From NCBI GenBank assembly GCA_905236325.1, contig CAJOPJ010000039.1, positions 1 through 6,282 on the forward strand: a stretch of DNA of 6,282 nt, written 5' to 3'. Below are positions 1 through 6,282 of the stretch, one piece after another (position 1 is the first letter of the stretch; each line of letters starts with the position of its first letter). This stretch comes from an uncultured Selenomonadaceae bacterium. Its GTDB lineage: Bacteria > Bacillota > Negativicutes > Selenomonadales > Selenomonadaceae. A model generated the notes under the pieces. The model worked only from the letters and a program-made list of their open reading frames with translations. It did no database searches and had not been told where the DNA came from. Both the position numbers and the translations under genes were made by a program.

Positions 1-470
1 ACAGGTGCGGCAAATAAATGATCAACAGGAATGTCAAAAAAGCCTTGAATTTGTGCAGCGTGCAAGTCAACTGTGATAACGCGATTGACACCGGAAGCGA
101 CCATCAAATTTGCTACAAGTTTTGCAGAAATTGGTTCGCGCCCACGACTTTTTCTGTCTTGGCGTGCATAAGCGTAATAAGGCACAACTGCATTGATTGA
201 GTGTGCAGAGGCACGCTTGCAAGCGTCAGCCATAACCAAAAGCTCCATTAAATTATCATTCACAGGTTGGGAAGTTGGTTGAATAATAAAAATATCTTTG
301 CCGCGAATACTTTCATCAATCATAACAGAAGTTTCGCCGTTGTTGAAGTGACCGACAGTCGTTTGACATAGCGGCACTCCTACATAGTCCGAAATGCTTT
401 TGGCAAGCTGTGGATTGGCATTGCCTGTCATTAAGCAAAGTTTCGCAGTGTCAAAAAATTGTTTTTCCAA
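1..470 (-). CDS. prs: Ribose-phosphate pyrophosphokinase (PRPP synthetase), N-terminal half, cut by window edge
   Basis: This gene makes PRPP from ribose-5-phosphate and ATP in the cytoplasm, feeding purine, pyrimidine, histidine, tryptophan and NAD synthesis. The minus strand encodes 156 codons from a TTG at 470-468 and then leaves the window, about half of the usual ~315 residues. Visible landmarks are FNNGE (residues 42-46, FSDGE in relatives), SIRGKDIFIIQ (55-65), the ATP-binding stretch YARQDRKSRGREPISAK (101-117) and the PRPP synthetase signature DLHAAQIQGFF (135-145) with the metal-binding His137. The N-terminus lines up with Bacillus Prs, including NANPQLAKSI at 17-26, as recalled from family knowledge. 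The TTG start is chosen because a G-rich Shine-Dalgarno lies 7 bases upstream and the next internal ATG (codon 14) would remove the first strand of the fold. It is divergent from murD. Identity is very secure; the exact start is well supported. Confidence 0.97.
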   Translation of the reverse strand, partial: MEKQFFDTAKLCLMTGNANPQLAKSISDYVGVPLCQTTVGHFNNGETSVMIDESIRGKDIFIIQPTSQPVNDNLMELLVMADACKRASAHSINAVVPYYAYARQDRKSRGREPISAKLVANLMVASGVNRVITVDLHAAQIQGFFDIPVDHLFAAP

Positions 471-477
471 ATTTATT

Positions 478-482
478 CCCCC
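478..482 (-). promoter_or_regulatory. Ribosome binding site of prs
   Basis: Read on the minus strand this is GGGGG followed by AA, 7 bases before the TTG at 470. It is an imperfect match to AGGAGG but is the only purine-rich block nearby, and it decides in favour of the TTG start. Confidence 0.6.
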
Positions 483-497
483 AATGTTAGGTACGTG

Positions 498-526
498 ATT
501 ATACAAATCGCAAGGCAGATTATTAA
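498..526 (-). promoter_or_regulatory. Candidate sigma-A promoter for prs
   Basis: On the minus strand a perfect -10 TATAAT (503-498) is preceded at 17 bases by TTAATA (526-521), 4 of 6 to the -35 consensus. Transcription would begin near 491, leaving a leader of about 20 bases before the TTG. An alternative upstream promoter uses a perfect TTGACA at 548-543 with AATAAT at 524-519 (spacer 18). Either or both could be active, and the sequence cannot decide between them. Confidence 0.5.
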
Positions 527-555
527 CAGCAATTTAATTGTTTGTCAAGTAAAAG

Positions 556-584
556 TTCAAAATTTAAGCAACAAGTGTTATAAT
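556..584 (+). promoter_or_regulatory. Extended -10 sigma-A promoter for murD
   Basis: TGTTATAAT at 576-584 is a perfect -10 hexamer with the TGn extension. TTCAAA (556-561) lies 17 bases upstream and matches 4 of 6 positions of the -35 consensus. The predicted start of transcription is near 591, about 20 bases before the murD ATG. This also argues against translation starting at 459, which would lie upstream of the promoter. Confidence 0.6.
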
Positions 585-593
585 TCAATTGAA
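584..593. repeat. Perfect 10-base palindrome at the predicted murD transcription start
   Basis: TTCAATTGAA is perfectly self-complementary. It sits at the end of the murD -10 element and spans the predicted +1. Such a site could be an operator half-site or a chance AT-rich palindrome; nothing else in the window repeats it in a promoter, so function is unproven. Confidence 0.2.
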
Positions 594-599
594 AGGTGG
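594..599 (+). promoter_or_regulatory. Ribosome binding site of murD
   Basis: AGGTGG lies in the purine-rich run from 591 to 604, with 12 bases from its last G to the ATG at 612. The spacing is a little long, but the match is good and it supports the 612 start. Confidence 0.6.
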
Positions 600-611
600 A
601 AAGATTTAAAG

Positions 612-1964
612 ATGAAAAGTAAAAATATTTTAGTTATTGGCGCAGGGATAAGTGGCTTTGGTGCCTCAAAAGTTGCTAAAAAACTCGGTGCAAATGTTAC
701 GCTCAGCGACGCAAAAGCTGAATCTGAAATTAAATTTGATTTTGCTGAACTGCGCGAACTTGGCGTAAATTTAGTTTTCGGCAAGCAGGAAGATAATTTG
801 CTAAACAATATTGATTTAGTCATTGTTTCGCCTGCCGTGCCGATTAAAGTTCCAATTCTGCAAAGTGCGCTTGCAAAAAAAATTCCTGTCATTAGCGAAG
901 TTGAATTTGCTTACAATTTAGCTAAGTCGCCAATTTTTGCTGTGACAGGTACCAATGGCAAAACTACAACTACAACTTTGCTTGGTCTTTTGCTTGAAAC
1001 TGCTTTTGACAAAGTCGGCGTTGGCGGAAATATCGGCGTTGCGTTGTCTGAAGTTGCGGTTGATATCGGCGAAGGCGGCGCAATTGCTGCTGAAATTTCA
1101 AGCTACCAAATGGAGGCGACAAACAATTTCAAGCCGAAAGTTTCAGCAATTTTAAATATCACGCCTGACCATTTAAAGCGTCATGGTTCAATGGAAATTT
1201 ATCAAGCAATGAAGGAAAAAATTTTCGCGCAGGAAACTGCTGAAGATTTTTTAGTTTTGAATTTTGATGACGAACTTGTTAAAAAAATTCAACCGAAAAA
1301 TTGCAAGGCTGTTTATTTCAGTCGCAAAGTTGAACTTGAGGAAGGCGCGTTTATAAAAAATAATCGGCTGGTTATAAAATTCGGCGGCAAGATTTTTGAA
1401 CTTTGCACGGTTGATGAACTTGGCATTAAAGGCGGTCATAATGTTGAAAATGCACTTGCCGCGTCAATGATGGCATTTTTAGGCGGCGCGACTGCTGAAA
1501 AAATTTCTGCCGTGCTGAAAAATTTTCAAGGTGTGGAACACAGGATTGAATTTGTACGCGAAGTTGGCGGCGTGAAATTTTACAACGACTCCAAGGCAAC
1601 AAATACCGACAGCGCAATGAAGGCTTTGGAAACTTTCGCCGGAAATATTATTTTAATTGCCGGCGGCGACGACAAGATGACTGACTTGACAGATTTTTTA
1701 AATTTAGTCAATCAGCGTGTAGACAATTTAATTTTAATTGGCGACGCAGCGGAAAGATTTAAATCTGACGCAATTAAAAATAATTTCCCTGCCGAAAAAA
1801 TTTTGGACGCAGGTTACTCAATGCAAAAAGCTGTTGAACTTGCAAAAAATATTGCTAAGCCGCCGCAAGTTGTTTTGCTCAGTCCTGCTTGTGCAAGTTT
1901 TGATATGTATGATAATTTTGAAGAACGTGGCAAAGATTTTAAGCAGATAGTTTGTGCTTTGTAA
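612..1964 (+). CDS. murD: UDP-N-acetylmuramoyl-L-alanine--D-glutamate ligase
   Basis: MurD is the cytoplasmic ligase that adds D-glutamate to UDP-MurNAc-L-Ala using ATP in peptidoglycan precursor synthesis. The 450-residue product has the family length. The N-terminal UDP-binding domain carries GAGISG (10-15). The central ATPase domain has the P-loop TGTNGKTTTT (112-121), EISSYQ (161-166), LNITPDH (181-187) and Lys201 in the position of the carbamoylated lysine. The C-terminal ligase domain has HNVENALAA (276-284), EHR (309-311), YNDSKATN (324-331) and SPACASFDMYDNFEERG (424-440). All expected catalytic residues are present. The reading frame extends upstream to an ATG at 459, but those 51 codons overlap the prs start, lie partly upstream of the promoter and match nothing in MurD. 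The ATG at 612 has both a Shine-Dalgarno and a proper Rossmann start (KNILVIGAG). No other mur, fts or mra gene adjoins it, so it stands apart from a dcw cluster. Confidence 0.98.
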   Translation: MKSKNILVIGAGISGFGASKVAKKLGANVTLSDAKAESEIKFDFAELRELGVNLVFGKQEDNLLNNIDLVIVSPAVPIKVPILQSALAKKIPVISEVEFAYNLAKSPIFAVTGTNGKTTTTTLLGLLLETAFDKVGVGGNIGVALSEVAVDIGEGGAIAAEISSYQMEATNNFKPKVSAILNITPDHLKRHGSMEIYQAMKEKIFAQETAEDFLVLNFDDELVKKIQPKNCKAVYFSRKVELEEGAFIKNNRLVIKFGGKIFELCTVDELGIKGGHNVENALAASMMAFLGGATAEKISAVLKNFQGVEHRIEFVREVGGVKFYNDSKATNTDSAMKALETFAGNIILIAGGDDKMTDLTDFLNLVNQRVDNLILIGDAAERFKSDAIKNNFPAEKILDAGYSMQKAVELAKNIAKPPQVVLLSPACASFDMYDNFEERGKDFKQIVCAL

Positions 1965-1972
1965 AAAAAATT

Positions 1973-2003
1973 AACCGCTCAAAAAATTCAGAGCGGTTTT
2001 TTT
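1973..2003. terminator. Bidirectional Rho-independent terminator between convergent murD and the RNase J gene
   Basis: AACCGCTC (1973-1980) pairs with GAGCGGTT (1991-1998) across a 10-base AT-rich loop. The plus strand continues into a run of seven T (1997-2003), giving a standard terminator just after the murD stop. On the minus strand the same stem is followed by TAA and then eight T (opposite the A run at 1963-1970), so it can also end RNase J transcription, whose stop codon lies at 2021-2019. Confidence 0.88.
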
Positions 2004-2018
2004 ATTTTGAAAAATTTT

Positions 2019-3695
2019 TCAGACTTCCATGATGATTGGCAAAATCATTGGTTTGCGTCTTGTTTGTTCAAAAAGAAATTGTGCGAGCGTATCTTTGACA
2101 TTAACTTTTAAAGTCGTCCAGTCGAAGATTTTTTCTTCAGCGCAACGCTTTAAAGTTGCAACAACGCGACTTTTTGCTTCGTCCATCAATGCTTCGGATT
2201 CGCGAACATAAACAAAGCCACGCGAAACAATGTCAGGACCGGCAATAATTTTTCCAGTTTCGCGGTTCATTGTTACAACCACAATTAAAATGCCGTCTTG
2301 AGAGAGTTGCCTTCTGTCGCGCAAAACAATATTTCCGACATCGCCAACGCCTAAGCCGTCCACCATAATAACGCCCCAGTTGATTCTGCCGACAATTCTG
2401 CCGCGTTCTTTGGTGAACTCAAAAACAAAGCCGTTTTCGCCAACAAAAATATGATCTTTTGGCATACCAAGTTCTTCAGCCAACTTTGCGTGTGCAAACA
2501 GGTGATGCAATTCGCCGTGCACAGGAATAAAAAATTTAGGCTTAATCAAATTGTGCATAAGTTTTAATTCTTCACGCGAGGCGTGTCCTGAAACATGGAT
2601 TCCTGCGTCACGACTGTAAATGACATTTGCGCCAAGTCTGAGTAAATTGTCGATAGTCTTTGCAACTAATTTTTCATTGCCGGGAATTGGCGTTGCAGAA
2701 ATAATTACTGTGTCGCCGTGCAAAATATCAACCTGCCTGTGGTCTGAAAGTGCCATCCTGGTAAGTGCGCTCATTGGTTCGCCTTGACTACCTGTTGTGA
2801 TAATTACAATGCGCTCGGCAGGATAATTCATTATGTCCTCAATGTCAATGATTGTGCCTTCAGGTGCGTGAATATAGCCAAGTTCCAGTGAAATATTTAC
2901 AACATTAACCATGCTGCGACCAAGAATTGCAACTTTGCGATTGTATTTCACTGCGTTATCAATAACTTGTTGGATTCTGTGGACGTTGGAGGAAAAAGTT
3001 GCAACAATTATTCTGCCTGGTGCTTTTTGAAATTCACGATTGAAAGCTGCGCCGACAGTTTTTTCTGAAGCAGTATGACCTTCGCGTTCTGAATTTGTTG
3101 AATCTGCTAAAAGCAACAAAACGCCTTTGTTGCCAAGTTCTGAAAATCTGCGAAAGTCAGTCATCTTGCCGTCAACAGGCGTGTAGTCAATTTTAAAGTC
3201 GCCTGTGTGAACAATCATACCAATCGGCGTTTTGATTGAAAGACCTACGCTGTCCGGAATTGAATGATTGACGCGCAAAAATCCTACGCTGAAACAACCA
3301 AGATTTATAATTTCGCCCGGCGTTACGGCGTGCAAATTTGAACTGTCAACGCCGTTTTCTTTCAAACGACCTTCCAAAATCCCAAGCGTTAATTTTGTAC
3401 CATAAACCGGCACAGAAAGTTTTTTTAAGACATAGGGCAATGCGCCAATATGATCTTCGTGACCATGAGTTAAAACAATCGCACGCAGGTAGTTTGAATT
3501 TTCAAGCAAGTAATTGAAGTCCGGAATAACTAAATCTACGCCGAGCATATCATTTTCAGGAAACATCAAGCCGGAATCGATAACAATCATATCGTCACCA
3601 AATTTTATGATTGTCATATTTTTGCCAATTTCGCCAAGTCCGCCCAGCGGAATCACTTGCAATTTTTGTTCAATTCGCTGTTCATTTCTATACAA
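2019..3695 (-). CDS. rnj: Ribonuclease J (J1-like), metallo-beta-lactamase/beta-CASP nuclease
   Basis: RNase J is a cytoplasmic zinc-dependent endonuclease and 5'-to-3' exonuclease for mRNA decay and rRNA maturation, central in bacteria lacking RNase E. From the TTG at 3695 the product is 558 residues, close to B. subtilis J1. In that numbering, metal ligands appear in HGHEDH (77-82), NHS (His144), HTGDFK (Asp166) and PVHGE (His393). The beta-CASP domain shows LADSTNSE (Asp198 region) and IHVSGHAS (His371). The C-terminal domain includes IVLRDRRQL and AGPDIVSRGFVY and ends PMILPIIMEV, the J1 ending as recalled from the family. The active site is complete, unlike the weakly active J2 paralogues. 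A longer frame begins at a TTG at 3713, but no Shine-Dalgarno precedes it, whereas the 3695 start has AAAGGGGA at ideal distance. The gene is convergent with murD and divergent from the kinase, so probably monocistronic. Confidence 0.97.
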   Translation of the reverse strand: MYRNEQRIEQKLQVIPLGGLGEIGKNMTIIKFGDDMIVIDSGLMFPENDMLGVDLVIPDFNYLLENSNYLRAIVLTHGHEDHIGALPYVLKKLSVPVYGTKLTLGILEGRLKENGVDSSNLHAVTPGEIINLGCFSVGFLRVNHSIPDSVGLSIKTPIGMIVHTGDFKIDYTPVDGKMTDFRRFSELGNKGVLLLLADSTNSEREGHTASEKTVGAAFNREFQKAPGRIIVATFSSNVHRIQQVIDNAVKYNRKVAILGRSMVNVVNISLELGYIHAPEGTIIDIEDIMNYPAERIVIITTGSQGEPMSALTRMALSDHRQVDILHGDTVIISATPIPGNEKLVAKTIDNLLRLGANVIYSRDAGIHVSGHASREELKLMHNLIKPKFFIPVHGELHHLFAHAKLAEELGMPKDHIFVGENGFVFEFTKERGRIVGRINWGVIMVDGLGVGDVGNIVLRDRRQLSQDGILIVVVTMNRETGKIIAGPDIVSRGFVYVRESEALMDEAKSRVVATLKRCAEEKIFDWTTLKVNVKDTLAQFLFEQTRRKPMILPIIMEV

Positions 3696-3701
3696 AAAAA
3701 T

Positions 3702-3710
3702 TTCCCCTTT
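3702..3710 (-). promoter_or_regulatory. Ribosome binding site that fixes the RNase J start
   Basis: On the minus strand this reads AAAGGGGAA, with about 7 bases between GGGGA and the TTG at 3695-3693. The upstream TTG at 3713 is preceded only by TTTTTTTTACC. The site lies inside the longer reading frame (codons 2-4), so an automated caller would probably pick a start six codons too early. Confidence 0.75.
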
Positions 3711-3765
3711 CAAGGTAAAAAAAATTACATTTATAAAACTTTTCCGTTCAAATACCGTCGGCAGA

Positions 3766-3794
3766 ATTTTAGCATTTTGACTGAACTATTGCAA
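3766..3794 (-). promoter_or_regulatory. Extended -10 sigma-A promoter for the RNase J gene
   Basis: On the minus strand TTGCAA (3794-3789, 4 of 6 to -35) is followed after exactly 17 bases by TAAAAT (3771-3766, 5 of 6 to -10). ATGC directly before it supplies the TGn extension. Transcription would start near 3759, leaving a leader of roughly 63 bases before the TTG at 3695, which is long enough to hold a processing or regulatory site, though I see no strong hairpin in it. Confidence 0.6.
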
Positions 3795-3830
3795 TTTAAT
3801 TTTCAAAAAATTTTTTCAAGCGCGTGCAAC

Positions 3831-3859
3831 TTTTCATAACTGTAATTTTGTGTTAAACT
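3831..3859 (+). promoter_or_regulatory. Possible promoter for the hybrid kinase
   Basis: TTTTCA (3831-3836) and TAAACT (3854-3859) are spaced by 17 bases. Each matches 4 of 6 consensus positions, and TGT before the -10 provides a TGn extension. Transcription would start near 3866. The match is modest in AT-rich DNA, so this is the weakest of the promoter calls. Confidence 0.35.
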
Positions 3860-3875
3860 TCAATAAAAATTTTTT

Positions 3876-3880
3876 GGAGG
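3876..3880 (+). promoter_or_regulatory. Ribosome binding site of the hybrid kinase
   Basis: GGAGG sits 6 bases before the ATG at 3887, a near-ideal Shine-Dalgarno and the strongest in the window. It makes the start of the kinase unambiguous. Confidence 0.85.
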
Positions 3881-3886
3881 TTGACA

Positions 3887-6282
3887 ATGGAAAATTTGCA
3901 AGAAAATTCTTTCCTTCGCGCAGTTCGGCAAATGGAAATTGCAGGAGTTTTACTGCGCGTCAATTCAGAGGAAAAACTTGAATGTGTCTTTGCCTCCAAA
4001 GCCTTCGCCAAAATGATGGAATGTGAAATTGAATCTGCGCCGGAAATGATGAGCGGCACAAATTTTATTTCCACTACTCATCCTGACGATAGACTTTCTG
4101 TCAAAAGAATGTTGCGCCGAAAAATTTCTGAGGACGGCACAAAATTTTTGACAATCCGCAAAATCACTGCTAAAGGTAATGAGATTTGGTGCACGGTTTA
4201 CTATTCCTTCATTGACGACTTTGGCGAAAATTCTATTTACTGCACTTATTTTGATGTTACGGCGGCGCGTGTTTATGAACAGCGACTGCGCACAACTTAT
4301 ATGTCAATTGGAAATAATTTTTACCGCGAAACTGAAAAGACGCTCGGAATGTTCCACGCAAACTTGTCTAAAAATAAATTGGTGGATCTCAAAGGCAAAG
4401 ATTTATTTGCAACTGACTCCGCCATGCGTTCTTATTCAGAAGTTATCAAACTGCACGCGCAAAATTACACAATTGACACTGAACGCGAAAATTTTTTGCG
4501 TGAGTTCAGCGTTGAAAGTCTTACTGAAAAATATCTTCGCGGACAGAATGAATTTGCAACTTATTTATTTTCACGCAGAAAGGACGGCAAGTATTGTTAT
4601 GTCAAAGTTTCTGCGGTTATGACGCGACACCCAATTACAGATGAAATTATTGCGTTCATTTCTGAACAAGAAGCCTCAAGCGACAAAGTAGAAAATATTT
4701 TGTTGGATAAAATTTTAGCAAGGCAATTTGATATGGTTGCTTATATTTCAAACGGCAACTACGGCGTTGTTGTTGGCGACGCGCAACTTATCGGCAAAGG
4801 CAGTATTTTTCCAATTTTCCGCAGCGGCAGTTATGACAAATATTTTCAAGCGCAGGTTGAACCTGTAATTTATGGCGATGCTGAAACTAAACAATCAATG
4901 ATTGATGCCTTACGACTTTCCACGGTTGAAAAAAATCTGCGCGAACGCGAGCCTTACATTGTCAATCTTGCAATTAAAATCGAAGGCGAAATTTTTTATA
5001 AGCGTTTTGATTTTTATCGCGCCGACCCCGATGCAAAATTTTTTATCCTACTGAAGTCCGACACGACAGAAATTCAACGCAAACAACTTGAACAAAATAA
5101 TCAGCTGCGCGAAGCCTTGACTGAATCACGCGCTGTGAATGATTCTAAAAATGCTTTTCTGTCGCGAATAAGCCATGAAATTCGCACGCCAATGAACGCT
5201 ATTATTGGCTTGGATAATATCGCCTTGCATGAAAAAAATCTTTCGCCGGAAATGAAAGATCACTTGGAAAAAATCGGCGACAGTGCGCGTTATTTGCTTG
5301 GTTTGATAAATGATATTTTGGACATAAACAGAATTGACAGCGGCAGACTTCAACTTCAGAACGAAGAATTTAACTTCCGCAACTTTATCGAGCAAATTCA
5401 GATTTTGGTTGAAAGTCAATGCCAAGAAAATAATTTGCAGTTCAATTGCAAAATAAGTAACGCAATAAAAAATTACTACATTGGCGATGTTATGAAACTT
5501 AAGCAAGTTTTGATAAATATTTTGTCCAACGCTGTTAAGTTCACCGAACGCGGCGGCAAAATTACTTTATCTGTCGAATGTACAGCGGAATTTGAAGGCA
5601 TAAGCAATTTTAAATTTGTTGTCAAGGATACCGGAATTGGAATCAGTTCCGACTACCTGCCGAAAATTTTTGAACCATTCAGTCAGGAAGACAGCGCAAA
5701 TACTTCAAAGTATGGCGGCACAGGTTTAGGCTTGGCAATTGCAAAAAATATTGTCGATGTTATGAACGGCAAAATTTCTGTCGAATCTGAAAAAGGAGTT
5801 GGCACTGAATTTACAATTACTTTGCCGCTTAAAGTTTCTGACGCTGTTGAAGTTTCTGAAAATGAAATGCGCCCGCAAGATTTTTCAGTGTTGATTATCG
5901 ACGACGACGAAATTGCTTGCAACAGCGCAAAAACAACTTTGGCTGAAGTTGGAATTGCGGCGGACAGTTGTTTAAATCAAAAACAGGCATTGGAAATGAT
6001 TAAACTGCGCCACGCACGCCGCGACGCTTATAATTTAATTTTGGTTGATTTGCGTATGCCGGAAAAGAACGGCGTTGAACTTACTAAAGAAATTCGCCAG
6101 ATTATCGGCAACGGTCCGACTGTGATAATTTTAACTGCATTTGACTGGGACGACTTTGAGGACGTGGCTAAAAATGCCGGTGTTGACTTCTTTATGTCAA
6201 AGCCACTTTCAACTGAAAATGTTTTGTTTGAATTTCAGCAAGCATTTCACCGCAAACATCAGCAGGAAAAAATTGCCGAGCC
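3887..6282 (+). CDS. Soluble multi-PAS hybrid sensor histidine kinase with receiver domain, 3' end outside window
   Basis: The frame is open for 798 codons from the ATG at 3887 to the right edge with no stop. Residues ~15-125 are a PAS domain (HPDD at 65-68, ending in the linker motif DVT at 123-125). Residues ~140-262 look like a second, diverged PAS (FHANLSKNKLVDLKG at 156-170, RRKDGK at 230-235). Residues ~265-394 may be a third, ending DTT (392-394). A coiled-coil-like helix (395-424) leads to HisKA with SHEIRTP, phosphoacceptor His430. The HATPase has the N box around Asn544 and Asn548, DTGIG (581-585), FEPF (595-598) and GGTGLG (610-615). A receiver follows (acidic DDD 672-674, phosphoacceptor Asp721 in VDLRMP, Thr750, Lys772). 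No signal peptide or membrane segment is visible, so it senses a cytoplasmic signal. As a hybrid it should pass phosphate His430 to Asp721 and then to an HPt, probably further downstream in the protein or elsewhere. Ligand and targets are unknown. Confidence 0.93.
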   Translation, partial: MENLQENSFLRAVRQMEIAGVLLRVNSEEKLECVFASKAFAKMMECEIESAPEMMSGTNFISTTHPDDRLSVKRMLRRKISEDGTKFLTIRKITAKGNEIWCTVYYSFIDDFGENSIYCTYFDVTAARVYEQRLRTTYMSIGNNFYRETEKTLGMFHANLSKNKLVDLKGKDLFATDSAMRSYSEVIKLHAQNYTIDTERENFLREFSVESLTEKYLRGQNEFATYLFSRRKDGKYCYVKVSAVMTRHPITDEIIAFISEQEASSDKVENILLDKILARQFDMVAYISNGNYGVVVGDAQLIGKGSIFPIFRSGSYDKYFQAQVEPVIYGDAETKQSMIDALRLSTVEKNLREREPYIVNLAIKIEGEIFYKRFDFYRADPDAKFFILLKSDTTEIQRKQLEQNNQLREALTESRAVNDSKNAFLSRISHEIRTPMNAIIGLDNIALHEKNLSPEMKDHLEKIGDSARYLLGLINDILDINRIDSGRLQLQNEEFNFRNFIEQIQILVESQCQENNLQFNCKISNAIKNYYIGDVMKLKQVLINILSNAVKFTERGGKITLSVECTAEFEGISNFKFVVKDTGIGISSDYLPKIFEPFSQEDSANTSKYGGTGLGLAIAKNIVDVMNGKISVESEKGVGTEFTITLPLKVSDAVEVSENEMRPQDFSVLIIDDDEIACNSAKTTLAEVGIAADSCLNQKQALEMIKLRHARRDAYNLILVDLRMPEKNGVELTKEIRQIIGNGPTVIILTAFDWDDFEDVAKNAGVDFFMSKPLSTENVLFEFQQAFHRKHQQEKIAE

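Noticed and set aside
18..200. 60-codon plus-strand reading frame
   Set aside because: It is antisense to the strongly conserved PRPP synthetase coding sequence and has no family resemblance or Shine-Dalgarno.
865..885. Run of eight or more A in murD, considered as a slippage or frameshift site
   Set aside because: The MurD reading frame is intact with all motifs on both sides, so no frameshift is needed; similar runs occur in many places.
578..892. 104-codon minus-strand reading frame opposite murD
   Set aside because: It lies opposite the conserved N-terminal domain of MurD; the serine- and phenylalanine-rich product is typical of an antisense shadow.
3805..3816. AAAAAATTTTTT palindrome in the RNase J/kinase intergenic region, considered as a terminator or operator
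   Set aside because: It has no loop or GC stem, neither flanking gene ends here, and A/T runs of this kind are common throughout this AT-rich sequence. It could bend DNA but nothing supports a specific role.
3881..3886. Perfect TTGACA that could be a -35 element
   Set aside because: It lies between the Shine-Dalgarno and the ATG of the kinase, and no acceptable -10 follows at 16-18 bases; it looks like coincidence.
4179..4622. 147-codon plus-strand reading frame inside the kinase
   Set aside because: The kinase frame runs uninterrupted through it with clear PAS motifs on both sides; this frame is an out-of-frame shadow.
5126..5506. 126-codon minus-strand reading frame
   Set aside because: It is opposite the HisKA domain and the start of the HATPase domain, both strongly conserved, and has no recognisable domain.

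Overview
The window looks like ordinary chromosome from a low-GC bacterium, most likely Bacillota. Support for this is an RNase J whose C-terminal end matches the Bacillus J1 family, a class I Bacillus-type PRPP synthetase, AT-rich intergenic DNA, purine-rich Shine-Dalgarno sites and frequent TTG starts. The long multi-PAS hybrid histidine kinase fits Clostridia or Negativicutes somewhat better than Bacilli, but the class cannot be fixed from this sequence.

Layout from left to right. Positions 1-470 (minus) hold the first half of prs, which runs off the left edge. Positions 471-611 are a divergent promoter region. Positions 612-1964 (plus) hold complete murD. Positions 1965-2018 carry a hairpin with T/A tracts on both flanks, which can terminate the two convergent genes. 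Positions 2019-3695 (minus) hold a complete RNase J gene. Positions 3696-3886 are a second divergent promoter region. Positions 3887-6282 (plus) hold 798 codons of a soluble hybrid sensor kinase that is still open at the right edge. No gene-free stretch exceeds 200 bases, and I see no RNA gene, insertion sequence or CRISPR array.

The four genes alternate in orientation (minus, plus, minus, plus), so each is probably transcribed separately and none forms an operon with another inside the window. Three are housekeeping: PRPP supply for nucleotide and amino-acid synthesis, D-glutamate addition in peptidoglycan precursor synthesis, and mRNA/rRNA processing and decay. The fourth is a cytoplasmic phosphorelay kinase of unknown signal. 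The corrections most useful to an annotator are three start sites: prs at a TTG (470), murD at the ATG at 612 rather than an upstream ATG that overlaps prs, and RNase J at an internal TTG (3695) preceded by a good Shine-Dalgarno. No clearly novel system is visible. The least explained part is the N-terminal sensory half of the kinase.
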